Source: Atriophallophorus winterbourni
Taxonomy: Eukaryota > Platyhelminthes > Trematoda > Plagiorchiida > Microphallidae
Assembly (NCBI GenBank): GCA_013407085.1
Contig: JACCGJ010020640.1
Coordinates: 1 to 64,000, forward strand
DNA: 64,000 bases
Direction: 5' to 3'
Shown: positions 1 through 11,610 of the stretch, piece after piece
How positions within the stretch are numbered: position 1 is the stretch's first letter
How the letters are laid out: every line of letters begins with the position of its first letter
The notes under the pieces: model-generated
The model's database searches: none
Seen by the model: the letters and a program-made list of their open reading frames with translations, nothing else
What the model was told of the DNA's origin: nothing
Program-made: the position numbers and the translations under genes

Positions 1-238
1 ATCTTCAAGAAGCGCAATGGCATCACGATCAAGACAATGCAAGGCGAAGTTGATTGGCAGCAGCAGGTTCTCCAGGTCTTACTCAGGCAGTACTCTGCAG
101 ATGATGTCTCCAACCTGGACGAGACTGATGCAAGCGCGTGATCGTCTAGACAACGAGATGAACGAGATCCGACGAAAGAAGATGCGTCAGCCGACGATTT
201 TTGAGAGCTTTAGACTGACCGATTGAGCAAATAAATGA
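1..238 (+). pseudogene. pogo/Tigger-like DDE transposase, internally deleted remnant
   Basis: Frame 1 from base 1 reads as the catalytic-core approach of a pogo/Tigger transposase: a KKRNGI start, then DDVSNLDETDAS, resembling the family's 'N(A/L)DETGL' block that contains the first catalytic Asp. A stop follows at about 139. A second frame then gives a basic tail, NEIRRKKMRQPTIFESF, ending at 225; this resembles the C-terminal end typical of pogo-like proteins. Several hundred residues between the two blocks, including the other catalytic acids, are missing, so this is an internally deleted copy running in from the left edge. The family call rests on motif resemblance only. Confidence 0.55.
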
Positions 239-274
239 TGGAGAAAATGAAGCCATTTTTACAAACCCTCGTTA

Positions 275-311
275 CTATGCCACTCTTGCTCGGTCCCAAC
301 GGGTGGCATAG
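275..311. repeat. 9-bp inverted repeat (hairpin) beside the transposase relic
   Basis: CTATGCCAC (275-283) and GTGGCATAG (303-311) are perfect reverse complements with a 19-nt loop. It lies 37 bp past the transposase stop and could be part of that element's terminal structure. No matching left end is in the window. Confidence 0.5.
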
Positions 312-1539
312 TTCTGAGATTTGAGTGTTTCATATAATCTCTCACGTAGACATGAAATATATAGCTATTTGTTTATAACACTTCCAGTTTATTTCCTCGC
401 GGTTACTTCGGTTTGAACGCGGTTGTCAAATATCGTTAAAATATTTTGCATTTCTTCATTTCATAACTAGCGTTGGAAAAGGGTGAGATTGATCATTTCC
501 AAACACCGTGAACGTTTTCAATTGCCGTGATTTAATCTGGAGTAATTCCTTGAACGAAGTTCCTATGTTCTGTATAATGTCAACACGCTCCAAGACATGC
601 ATTCCTGGCAATGTGCAATATGATTGTCTCTTTTGAACCTACGTTCGGTTAGCGAATACAGTAGTTAGTCTCGAGGCCTTTAGTGTTGGTGGTGATGTTT
701 TAAGCCTGTAATTGAAATCTAACTGTAATATTGAACTAATTACTCGATCTCGCATAGCCTTCAATTTCCCAAGTACCCTAGGATGTACACCAGTCATTTG
801 ATGGTGAAACTGAATGATCTTGCTTTCCTTCGATGTTTGTATCAATCACGAATGTCTCATCCTCATCATCCGAGTACACAAAATTTGGAGATAGTTCAAT
901 CGTGTATCTCAGGTTAAATATTTATTAGAAAGCTCTTCAGAAATCGCTTTGTCTGGCATTACGTGAACAACTTCATTGTGAAAATTAGATTTCATGGACA
1001 ATGCTGCAGATTGCAGTAAAAGATTTTGTTGTATCAACCAGCAAATGCAAACGTGAGTGCACAATCTTCATAAGACAAATTTTACATTGAATAGTTTTGT
1101 AACTATTACTATAATTTCAAAACCTTGAAGATCAATGCGATGTATGTTGGAAAACCGTATTAATTACTAATTTCCGAGATCGTGTTATTTAATGTATCTT
1201 AAACACATCGTGCTTAAACAAACTAACAAATGCTGAATTGCATTTCGCTGCTGAACTCCAGAAGGATGCTGCGATAGTGCCACCTACGCTAAGTTGATCA
1301 TGTGTAAGAAATGGAATACCGTCATCTGATGGATGAGGGAAAACATATGCTGCTTTCGGTCAGCCTGAAAACTACATTGAACGTTTGATTACTGTCTGTG
1401 TCTGTGAGTGCGTTAGGCGAAATTGACATAACAGAATAGGGCTGATCTTTTATTGCAGACACTTTGGAGCAAAACAACCATCACATACTTGACAATTACG
1501 TCGTCATTCAACCATAGCCGTAGGGCAAGAACAACCATG
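312..1539. other. unassigned AT-rich DNA
   Basis: No reading frame, RNA gene or repeat recognised. Short open frames here (for example 639-845, -) have no familiar motif. Confidence 0.5.
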
Positions 1540-1890
1540 TTGTTAGTGGTGGTGGTCTCCTTTGGTCAATGTCGACCATGAATGTACATCACAATCTCAT
1601 CAGTGTCATACTTTACAGATTTTTAAATGACTAAAGATTCTGATTCGGCAGGAATAATTACTCCCGCAGCGCTTGCAACGATAGTCAGAACTCTGTTGTA
1701 GGGCGTCATTTACAAGTCGGCGGCGTGATCTGCGTTCAGCAGACAAGAGCTACATATGCTCCTCCCCAGCTTGCCGACGTCGCTTTTCACAGTGCATCCA
1801 ATGGGAGCGGTCAAGAGCAAATTCTTCTCAACTCCTTGGGTCAATGCCAACAGATTTCATATCTGTTTTGTAAACATCTTCGTACGGCAT
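1540..1890 (-). mobile_element. RTE-like LINE (family 1), 3' end fragment
   Basis: This is the decayed 3' end of the same family as the full-length element at 32530-36550. Shared blocks include the 'ttggtcaatgtcgaccatg' stretch at the 3' end, the 'cggcggcgtgatctgcgttcagcag' region that encodes the basic C-terminus, and 'gagcggtcaagagc'. Only the last roughly 350 bp remain, as expected for 5' truncation during target-primed reverse transcription. No frame is intact. Confidence 0.75.
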
Positions 1891-2467
1891 TGCAAAATTA
1901 ATTTGTATGATTCGAAATCACTAATTAGTCTCATATACCGAGGATATCATTTTCAGAGCAGGTAGGTTTATTATCCTTTTGCTGTGATATATTAAATGGG
2001 TTACACTGATTAATATGTCACACCATTGTCCAATTATGATCGTATGATCAATAAAAATAATGTGATTAAACGTTCATGGTTGTAGGCTGAAATAAATGAA
2101 ATTTATTGTCATGTGTGGCTGCTCATCCCGAAATAAAATCACTCGCTGAAACGGAAAAACACCAGCTTGTGATTCCTAAATAAATGAAAAGGCGGTTATT
2201 TCAAATCAACCGTCATATTATTTGCTCTAACTTATTTTCGACAAATAGATAAAAACAATAAACGGAAAAACTTTACTGTATATCATACTTATAAGTGAAG
2301 CAGAACGCAGATATTTATGCGAGCTTCTAAGCATATATCATCAGTGAATCGATTCTAAATAACAAACTAAATAAAATTTATAACAAAAACGTAAAACACA
2401 TAGAACACACAAAACGCACTAATTAAATAACGCACAAAAGCGCATTTGTATGCATTTCCCTCAAACA
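1891..2467. other. unassigned AT-rich DNA
   Basis: Nothing recognised; a possible splice-like 'ttttcag...gtaggt' occurs at about 1952-1968 but encloses only 5 nt. Confidence 0.4.
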
Positions 2468-2522
2468 CAGAGCACGACCGGTTTCGTGCACTTTTTATTT
2501 GTTAGGCGCTTATCAGGATCCA
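2468..2522 (-). ncRNA. decayed hammerhead-ribozyme motif (minus strand)
   Basis: On the minus strand the order is CTGATAA, a stem II (GCGC...GCAC with one U-to-C change), then GAAACCGGTC. This matches the hammerhead cores at 11512 and 31397, but core G8 is A (CUGAUAA for CUGAUGA) and the stem II loop is enlarged and A-rich. It is probably inactive. It belongs to the same repeat lineage as the other hammerhead copies in this window. Confidence 0.45.
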
Positions 2523-2957
2523 CATGACTTGAAAACAATTTCTTACGAAATTCATCCTAAGGAAGCCTTTTTACCACAAGCGGGCAATACGTGAGACATT
2601 TTATCTTAAAATAAAGCAATCTTCCCAATGCATCAGATGATTAACGAATATACATTGGTGTTGTGTAGCTTCAGGCTTTTGAAATATCGAGAATGTTGAC
2701 CTCGCGCAAGTAAAGTGCAAATGAATGTGTTCATGTTTGATGTAGTCTCATAAACACTCATCAACCATGAAATCGACGTTACACATCATACACGGTTTGA
2801 ACTTGCGTGAACTAACCTAATCACTTCACTACTTCTCTTATCCACATGATTGTAATCCATGATTCACTTCCCGATGGATTTGTATTTGATTTTAGAATAA
2901 AATGATCGTTCTGTCACATTCATATAAATAAACATTCATTTGAACCCATTTTTACAG

Positions 2958-2984
2958 ATAACATTGAAGAATATAGAGGAAAGC
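2958..2984 (+). other. candidate isolated 27-nt micro-exon
   Basis: A pyrimidine-rich acceptor (ccatttttacag, ending at 2957) and a consensus donor (gtaagt from 2985) enclose 27 nt, a multiple of three. Phase 1 and phase 0 are open; phase 2 begins with a stop. Its form matches the micro-exons proven by comparison in the MEG copies, but no second copy is available here, so this is a pattern match only. Confidence 0.3.
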
Positions 2985-4480
2985 GTAAGTTGGCTTGATA
3001 AATGTCCGTTTAACTAAAAGTGAGCATGCTGATTCATCTGTTTAGTTCAGCAGCTGAGACGTTTTCATGGAATTTCAAGGACACGTTCATGTGAAAACAA
3101 AGTCTGCCTTTCGAAAGCCATATACTATTTTATAACACAAATCTAACTTCAAGCGAAAACCACCATCATGGTATTATTCAAATGTTGCAAATATATTACA
3201 AACATTTACCGATGCCACATTGCACCGACTATAAGAGTAAGATTAGTTCCCGCATTAAAAGCAAAATTTAAATTTGCAAATGAGGATTTATGCTCAATTT
3301 CCCAAATAAATGGGTTTCGCACAAAATCAGAGAAGCGTTGAAATGTCAGGTCAGTGATACGCCTACCTGAAGATCAGCAATAACCATTAAATCAGTCGTG
3401 TGCTTCAATCCTGCTTTTTGAACGCAGTATTTTGTTTTATTAATAAAAATATGACTTTGGAGAAAAACGATTTAGCATACTGTATTGACTTGAGCAATAC
3501 TATCGAATATTCAAAATATTACTGACAGCTTCTGAGGGTTCTTTGCTGGCGACGTTCTTTAAGAGATGAACATAAATATTGAACACCATCGATTACAGAT
3601 ATTTTGATAACAAAAATACGAAAAACCTTGATTTAATAGCGATATTTGCGCAAGGTTCAATCAATGGGGTGACTACCAAGGGTACAGAAAGATGTGTTGT
3701 AGAAATACAGCCCTTGGTTATTCATTTGGACGAAAATTTAGTATTCAGAATGTTTACGAAGCTCCTGATAATATTGCTCAACTGAAAGAATATTCAAGCA
3801 ATTTGTGCGAATATGTTTTCAGATAAGTTAAAAGTTTAGCCCTACATCGAGCAGATCCAAATGAATTATTTTCATGGAGTTGAGGTACTGGTAACCAGAT
3901 ACCTGATAAATCAAACGAAACCGGAGGCAAACGTGCTTTAGCCGTTCTGAATACATAGCTCAATATTAGCGACTTTTCGAGTGGATGTATGAAATATTCA
4001 TTTTTGTTTCAACTTCGCCAGTAAATATGAATAGCAGGATAGAACGAGAAGTACCTGAATTCTAAACAGACGGGTTTGAGAAAAATATTCTTATTTGTAT
4101 TCAGTTGTGCGTGCCAACGTTGCGATTTATATTTAGACATTTTTGAGTATTAATTAATAATTGAAAACAATTTCCAGATATATGCTATTTATCCATTTTC
4201 AAAATAAAACTCGAGTTTTCTACTTTCATCAGTTTTGGTAGAATGTGCCTACTGTAAGTTGAAAATCTCCGCGTTTCCTTGGATTTATCACTGCTTTGAT
4301 CATTAGTTATAACTTTGATTACTTTATTAAAAGGAACGTTGATTTTTTGGGGTTTCAAATTTTTTAACATGAGTGGATGTTTACTAAAAAGCTTGCTTTC
4401 ATGTTAAATTAAATATAATGTCTGCCAGCGTTGCAGCATTTCCAATAAGTTTTAATTTGTAGATTGATTGATAAAATGGA
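2985..4480. other. unassigned AT-rich DNA
   Basis: No recognised gene. One further AG...GT interval of 45 nt, open only in phase 1, lies at about 3046-3090, with a weak gtgaaa donor. Confidence 0.35.
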
Positions 4481-4481
4481 A

Positions 4482-4517
4482 ATCAATCAATGGAAATCAA
4501 TCAATCAATCAATCAAT
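4482..4517. repeat. (ATCA)n microsatellite
   Basis: Imperfect repeats of the tetranucleotide ATCA/TCAA, interrupted once by 'tgga'. Confidence 0.85.
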
Positions 4518-5209
4518 GAAAAGCGTCACATACAAATTTGTTAAATTTCTCATAAAGCTGGTACCAAGATGGCTATTGGTGAACTCCAGATTCTTTAGGT
4601 TAAATTCACGGTAACGTTCTGGCTTGAACGTCAAACTCGCAATTGTTAATGTGGAACAAGTGAAAATAGGTATAAAGTTATTAATGTAGGTCACGTGTAG
4701 TCAGATTAGAGAAATTTTGATGACCGACCCCGGTTGATGAATACTGTTGATGTTCTTTTCTATAGATTACATGTTAAGCAGCGTTTCAAATGGCTCATTA
4801 GTTTGATTCGTGATGAATGTGTTTTCCGAGAGCACTGAGAGCGATAAATCATAGGCGGCAAACGAAAACATTGGGTCATAGTTAAGTGGTTTATATATCG
4901 TTTGCAAAACTATGTTTACAACAAACACTGTGATTTCAACTCATCCGAGACTAGAATTTTTAAAACACGACTATTTTTAATTGTGTGCAATTTTCGTACA
5001 TTGTGCGGCAGTTTTGCACATCGTTGTGCAGTGAATTAGATTTGCAATCCACTTGAGCATTCATCACTTTGTCCATCCACGCTGATGCCTTGAGAGTAGG
5101 AATCGTTTAACAATCCTTCGTGTATTAAATGGATGATCGAGGTTTCGCTGCCATATTATAAAGCATTTTGAAAGCACAGTCTCTTAATTTCAACTGTTTA
5201 TTTGCTTGA

Positions 5210-5420
5210 TAATATTATACATGATATTGGACACGTGTAGTTGAACAGTTTGGTCGTAGCAGCCATTTCCAACAGCGGCATACAAGCGAAACATGTTCAC
5301 TTCGAATTGACGGTTTCAAGCGCTTGCAGATCATAAATACAAACTATAGGACACCACTTGTGATGTGATCGTGTAATGGAAAAGCATCTAACTGAGCTTT
5401 TTTGTTCATGGTCATTGTTT
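5210..5420 (+). repeat. decayed copy of the hammerhead-bearing repeat
   Basis: It shares an ordered series of blocks with 31260-31480: 'ggacac', 'ttgaacag', 'ccaacag.ggcatac', 'tttcaagcgc' and 'ggaaaagcat'. The ribozyme core between the last two is no longer recognisable. Confidence 0.5.
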
Positions 5421-5514
5421 TAAACCAGGGAATGTATGAACCAAAATATTATTGGTTAGTATCATGTGTTTTAAGCTATCCAAATTTGTATTAGCATTCG
5501 ATTTTAAATGTCAG

Positions 5515-5670
5515 TCGTGTTGTACAACAGGGCATACAATCTTAACTTGTTTTTAATTCACCAAACGTTTCAAGAGCATGCCGATCATGACACAAATATC
5601 CTCAATTGATGAATACAAATAATACAGAACCATTGTATTTTGAATGTGATGGAAATTCATGGATATACGA
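5515..5670 (+). repeat. second decayed copy of the same repeat
   Basis: It carries 'acaacagggcatac', 'gtttcaagagcatgccgatc' and a trailing 'gatggaaattcatgg' in the same order as the copy at 5210-5420. No ribozyme core remains. Confidence 0.4.
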
Positions 5671-6857
5671 ATTTTTGAAGACCGGTTATTATTTATATAT
5701 TTTTTATGGGAATTTGAAATCTCATGATTTTTTTCAATCAGTCAAAACATTTGAGGATTTTAAACGGTAAAGGTTCACGCTATCTGTGATAAATATTTTT
5801 ACTATTATCCATTTAGAGTATCGTTCACATAATAAACTGCCAATTATATTATTACATACACAAAATATGACTTTATTGTGTCTCGCTTTTGGATAATTTA
5901 AACAACGGATGGTGTTCTGTGCACGAATTCTCTGTGGAGAAATCAAGCACTCGAATGCGCCAACAAATTATATTTTTAAAACATTTTAATTTTACCTCGG
6001 CAATGAAAATTATTCATATTTAACAAAATGCCGTAAAAAGCTACCATCTAATGCAACTACGATATCTGTTACATATTACATCATTTTTTTTACTTTGGAT
6101 GACTATTTTACAATAACTCTGAAAATACATTAGTGGATTTGACTAAAAGCCTATATATGATCCGATATCACGCTTCAGAATATCGTTTTGTTATGAAGAA
6201 TGTTTTCATACATTGGATTTAATTCTTTTAACATGGCATGTTTATATGAAATCAAGACGATTTTATAAATTCGGAACGGATACAGCATTTTATAAGAAAT
6301 ACTAAGATTCTCCTCAACAGCTCTCAGAATCAATAAACATTTTGGTTCGAAGGCAACGTTAGCAGCTGCAAATAGTACGTGGTCGATCGCTGCATTTGAT
6401 GTTCATCATCGGGAACTACAATTTTGCAATATCTGGTCATTCGAAGCTTGCAGATTAGACTAAACGATGTCTCCGGAGTGAGCAATCAAGATTAAGTTTT
6501 TTTCATATTCCCCCAATTATCTATCAGCTATCACTGTAATGTATATAACATCCAGTATTTAGAATAGTTGACATAACGTTCCCACATCGAAAACATTAAC
6601 CCTTTTTGAGATCATCTGGACGCGGCTATTCAAAGTTATGTCCCAAACTAGGTACACTTGCACTGATGCAGGTTTTCGAATGATCTCTGAGAGATTTTTC
6701 AGATTATCTCATTCACGAATAATTCGTGCATTGATCATACGTTATATGTATAAAACCGATCGATTGTGAAATAACTATTTATTTACACCTGAATTGCGAG
6801 ATAAATTACAATAAAGTGAACACTCGTTGTATAAATTCGGTGTTTCTTGAATGTCGG
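5671..6857. other. unassigned AT-rich DNA
   Basis: Nothing recognised on either strand. Confidence 0.4.
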
Positions 6858-7445
6858 TCAATTCAATTCAATTCAATTTTAATGGTCTAATAAGCATAAA
6901 GCTTGACAAAAACCACAAAATTATATGGAAATTTCGAATATCATGGGTAGAAAAACGGGTTTTTTTTGCTTACTGAGCAGTTCAGGAATCATTAAACATC
7001 CATTGGACAGAAACTGGTTTTAAAGTTCAAAGCTTTCATGGTGTAAAATATATAGGTTCAAAGTTTGGATTGGTCATTATGAAATTGTCCAAATTCGATT
7101 TGAATATATCCAAATTGGTGAATGTGCAACATTACAAGGTAGGTAGTTCCAGGTAAAGCATGCACGTACAGAATAAAAGTTCCTTCGACAATTTAGTCTC
7201 GAGTAGGGAATATGCACTGCATAGTCGTGACTCCGGCTGGTTCTGGGTGGTAGTCGCGTGAATAGTTGATTTAGGGGATGGTTGGGGGTATGCAGTATAT
7301 TGAACATAAGTATTATATCACCTCTAAGACAGCGGTGGCGAAAGTCAAACAGATTAAGAATTGTAATACGATCTTTGTATTGTTTGTGCTTCAAACCGCG
7401 TACTAGCTCGGTGGTCCGATGATATATTCTCTGCAATTCATCCAA
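6858..7445 (-). mobile_element. CR1-like LINE, 5'-truncated 3' end
   Basis: The minus strand encodes the C-terminal tail of a CR1-like ORF2 protein (7445 down to 7077): LQRIYHRTTELVRGLKHK, NLFDFRHRCLRGDIILMFN, then FYSVRACFTWNYLP. The same tail is seen at 19857-20312. The 3' end is a pentanucleotide tail, (ATTGA)n on the minus strand, at 6860-6877. No reverse transcriptase core is left. The copy is 5'-truncated, as usual for LINE insertions. Confidence 0.85.
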
Positions 7446-8376
7446 TTAAATGATGACTTCAGGTTTCTCATTGCTTTACATGCTAGATCATGTCGATTCT
7501 ACAGGAGCAGTCTCTAACTCCTCGCTTCTAGCGATATATATTACTCGGACAATCGTTTGCAGTTGAATGCTAACGCGATGTTCTATGTTAAACGGCCAAA
7601 AGCAGTATCATTTCTTAGTTTTAGTGATCTCCTCGATAGAGATAAAACTAGGAACATTTAATGATCGACTCAAATTAAAAATTCTAAATAAACTCCAAAT
7701 ACATAAAAGCCTACATTATATAAAATGTTTTAATTCAGCCTACTCGCGATACAAATGTTTTGACAGAGTAGATTCAGCAGGTGATACATAGCAGCATATT
7801 GAGCATATCCTCAACTAATAGAGATTTAATTAACATAAACTAAAATCAATATTATCCAAAAGGTTTCATTTTAAGAGGTTCACTTTCAACCTTACAATTC
7901 TCACTTTCAATTTTAGACGTTCTTCACTGGAAATGTACGTTTTATTCTATAAAATTATCCGAAGAAGCTGAATTGTCTTACAATTGAGCATCCTGAGATA
8001 AATCAAATCGAATCAATATTCAGCCTGGGTTTATACCAAGATTCAATATCAATCTTTTTGATTTTAATTCAAAATCCACTTTGTCATATCGTGTAGCAGA
8101 ACAAATCTTGCAAATATTTGTATATTTTGCAGCTTCACTAGATGCGCATATCGTTTCTACGTGGTTATTACGATCAATATTTCAAAAAATGGCTTCAAAT
8201 TGTAAAGAAATTAGGAATTTTATCAGTTGTGGATGCGTATCTCACTATCAACCGCTTAACTGGGTTGACCGCAAGAACATTTTCCTTTGATTTGTGATAT
8301 GTCTATCATGGAAAAAATCTGTGTTAAACGAAATATCACCCAAATAGGAAGTGAGTTTCGCTTTCTAAAATCCGAC
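7446..8376. other. unassigned AT-rich DNA
   Basis: No gene or repeat recognised. Confidence 0.4.
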
Positions 8377-9925
8377 TCACCATTGGATGGTCAGCTTAGC
8401 ATTGAACGAGTCCAGATGACTTTTCACACAATGCCTATAAGGTGAGCGGTCCAGAGGAAGATCTTTAAGGATTTGAGGGCCAATGCCTATAGTTTTCATG
8501 TATTTTTTGCAAACGTCTTTGTAGCGCAAGTGCGGACTGCCCAATGGTCGCATTCTGGAATTCACATCACCAATTAGTAGTACTTGCAAAATACGTGCAT
8601 TTTCAATTCTGCACACGTGGCCAGTCGGTGCTGTCGTAATATGGTGAACATGCTCTGTAGACACGCTTTCGAAAGCACTTCAGAATTAGGCACTTTTTCG
8701 ATCCACGATGTGTTCAAGATACGACGGGTGCTTTGTAGATTGATATCACTTAGCTTCTGTTTGAGTATTGTGTGGCTGGTCCCGGTTTAACTTCCTAGAG
8801 TAAAGCATTCAGAACGCATACGCTGCAAACCACCATCTTTGTCTTTACAGTCGAATTGCGGTTACCCAAAAAACGAGTGTTCAATGAAGATAAAATCACC
8901 ACTGCTCTGCTAATCCGCTAATTAATCTCCGTGTCTAGCGAGAGGTTATTCGCAATAGTTGAACAGAAATATGTGAAATGTAATGTTTCGAGCTGACTGT
9001 TTCCCACAGTGATGATTGGAAGCGAAACAATCCCATGGCTGAATACTTTGGTCTTGCTTATGCTTATAGTTAGCCAAACGTCTTTGCATATCCAAGAAAC
9101 ACAGTCCATTATCGACCGAAGCTGGCATTGGTAGTGAGCAATAATTGCTGCATTGTCGGCCTTCAACCGTTACAGGTTTAAACGCTTGCCATCTCTATGC
9201 TGGTTAAGATGAGTGACATCTGTTCTGTTTATATCATGCGTCATAAGCAGAGCAATTATAATGCCGAACAGAGTGTACGCAAGAACAACCGTGTTTGACA
9301 AATCGGCGAATTTAAAAGGCTTCTGAACTGAAGTCGCAAAATGGACTGAGCCCATCACGCCAAGAGGAAATCCAGCATTCTAAAACGACCCCTTCTTCTG
9401 CGTAGTCGAATGCTTTAGTTAAATAAACAAAATACGTCTTAGTATTGTATTAGCTGCTCCCGACAACTTATTTCTCCAAGCTTTTAGCAAACAATTTAAA
9501 TGCTACATCTAGAAGTGAGCTTCCTTTTTGAAGGATGTTGTTGCCTCTATGACACTTATACTTCAATAGTCTGATGATCTCCGTTCATAGCATCTCTTGT
9601 AGCACACAGTTCTCATGCTAATCACTGTAGAAGCAAATAGTGGAAAAGCTTTAATAATGCTGCTCTACATCATTTGATGAGCTCAGGTGGAATTCCGTAT
9701 TCAACAAGGGTATTCTCATTCGCTAAGCGGTCGATTGCCATATTGTGCTGATCCATATTCAGGAGAGTATCTAGATGTTAAATGGTTAGCAACCAATCAT
9801 CATTTTCCAGTACATGCGGTTACATTGTACTGTCCTTAGCGTAGAGAAAGAAGAAGTGCTCTACGAATATTTTCATCACCTGAGATTTGTCGGCAATCTG
9901 ATTGTCAAATGGAGATTCTTCATCT
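8377..9925 (-). mobile_element. RTE-like LINE (family 1), old degenerate fragment
   Basis: Minus-strand pieces match the 3' half of the family-1 ORF: the C-terminal 'RPLGSPHLRYKDVCKKYMK' block (8664-8377), 'SKTKVFSHGIVSLPIITVG' and 'STIANNLSLDTEIN' (9166-8918). Beyond those come RT-region blocks with 'tgatgagctcaggtggaattcc' near 9680. Frames change many times, so it is dead. This is one of the most diverged family-1 copies in the window. Confidence 0.8.
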
Positions 9926-11439
9926 AGTAATTCACCATAGGTGGGATTATTCATCTCACGTTTTGTAAGCAATTGCTTTCGTGTGGATTTGGTGAGGGCT
10001 CAAAAGGAAGGAACATTCTTCACAAACGATGGTTGTGTTCGATCTCTTCATTTCGTTTTTGTGTACGTTTCTGTGTACTCTGTATACTTAATGTTATACA
10101 TTTTCATTTTAAATCTTGAATCATGAATACATTCATGTGTTTATCAAACCTGCCTTCGACGAATGGCTCTCATTTCTATTAAAACATGCTACAAATTGTC
10201 TCAAATGAAAATAACCTTTTTTATGTGATTGTTTGAATGTTCTGCGGATAAATCCATCCAATAAACGACCTCTGCGATATGTGTCACCCTATCATGCAAA
10301 TTTAGAAAATCTCGTCCAAGATATGCGTGCCTCTTCAATGTTTAATAGTTCATTGAATGCTGGTCAAGAGCGAAACTTTCAAACAGTTTTACATCATGAT
10401 TTTCATTTCTTCTCCATCTAACTCATTTTCATCTTTTTCGTTTATATTATGTTTGTTGTATTGTTTCGAAACTTTTGTGTGTTTTTGCTCATTCATGCAA
10501 ATTTGGTGTTGTCTTTTAAATTTCCAGGGTAGCTTCAATTTCAGAATATTTTTAAATTACAGAGAAGAAAGTAATTAGAATCGAAAGAAAATTGCGTGTA
10601 TTTATCGAATAAATAAACCTGTAGTTGGTGATTTGATGTTTTAAATTTCAATTGGAAACATGTGCGTTTTGTGGTTGAATATGCTTTACATAATTAAACC
10701 CATCTTTTACACAATTTTTTCATTTCACTAGTTCGATTCATAAGATTATCCATTTCGCAAGACTGTTTGCATATCGTGTGATAAATGGGGACGAATGTGA
10801 TGGCAACTTCTTGTTATTTTTCCTAAAGTGTAAAGCTCACAAATAATATTGTGCAATCGCGAATTGCATTATTGATTATGATTAAATCCCGAAATTCCGA
10901 ATGTTCTACCGGTATACCGGAAGAGTGGGATACGTCCCAGGACGTTAGTTACGAACCATCAATAATTCAGGTTTAAGAAGGATTATATTAGTGACTTTCG
11001 ATCGACAAAATACCCGAAAATCAATTAACAAAATGGGCAATGCCAGTCGCTGCAGAAAGCTATGCAAGCAAGGTCAAGGTCGATCAAACGATCCCTGCGA
11101 TGCCGTCACACATATCTTGCCGGTGGGCAAGGAATTGATTGGCAAGCCAGGATGGAACTACCAACGTTAACTTCATCGTCTTCGTCACTGTTGTGGAAAA
11201 TTGATTAGCCTATATAACAAGGTAGTATGATTGCTTGTTTTCATGCCAATAATCAACGCATTTGACCAATTGACTTGCTCTTATGCTCTGGGATTCGTCG
11301 GTGAACGCGATCTACGTTACGCAGATTGATCTCACTTATAAATTTGTTGATCATCGGTAGGTGGCAGTAAAAATAAGCTGAACGTCGTTTAAAGTAGCAG
11401 ATAAGACGTTGATTCGCAACAAGTGTTATGATGAAAGTA
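9926..11439. other. unassigned DNA
   Basis: No recognised gene. The stretch about 11040-11170 is locally GC-richer but matched nothing I know. Confidence 0.35.
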
Positions 11440-11610
11440 GACAAACGTTCATGCTGCGGAAATTTTTGAAAGTGCTCCTGATTAAACAAGCGCATGCGGA
11501 TCCTGATCTTACTGTCCCTACCTGATGAGTGCGAACAGCACGAAACCGGTCATGGGGTGGGTGTGGCGGAATAGCATGCAAACGAATATTTTGCTTCTGA
11601 TCAAGTTTTC
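11440..11610 (+). repeat. hammerhead-bearing SINE-like repeat, best-preserved single copy
   Basis: Blocks 'caagcgcatgcggatcctgatc', the ribozyme core and 'ggcggaatagcatgcaaac' are shared in order with 20740-20880 and 31260-31480. The left boundary is uncertain. Such elements are known from schistosomes (the Sm-alpha type) and from Penelope-like elements; the link to those families is inferred from the ribozyme form. Confidence 0.65.
11512..11557 (+). ncRNA. hammerhead ribozyme (type I-like, short palindromic stem III)
   Basis: The full conserved core is present. CTGATGA lies at 11522-11528, stem II is GTGC (11529-11532) with GCAC (11538-11541) around a GAACA loop, and GAAA is at 11542-11545. 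The stem III/cleavage segment ACCGGT|C runs 11545-11551, with predicted cleavage after C11551. Stem I pairs CCCTAC (11516-11521) with ATGGGG (11552-11557), and only the first pair (C-A) is broken. ACCGGT is self-complementary, so stem III would be stable mainly in a dimer or tandem, a known property of minimal hammerheads in Penelope-like and Sm-alpha elements. Confidence 0.75.
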
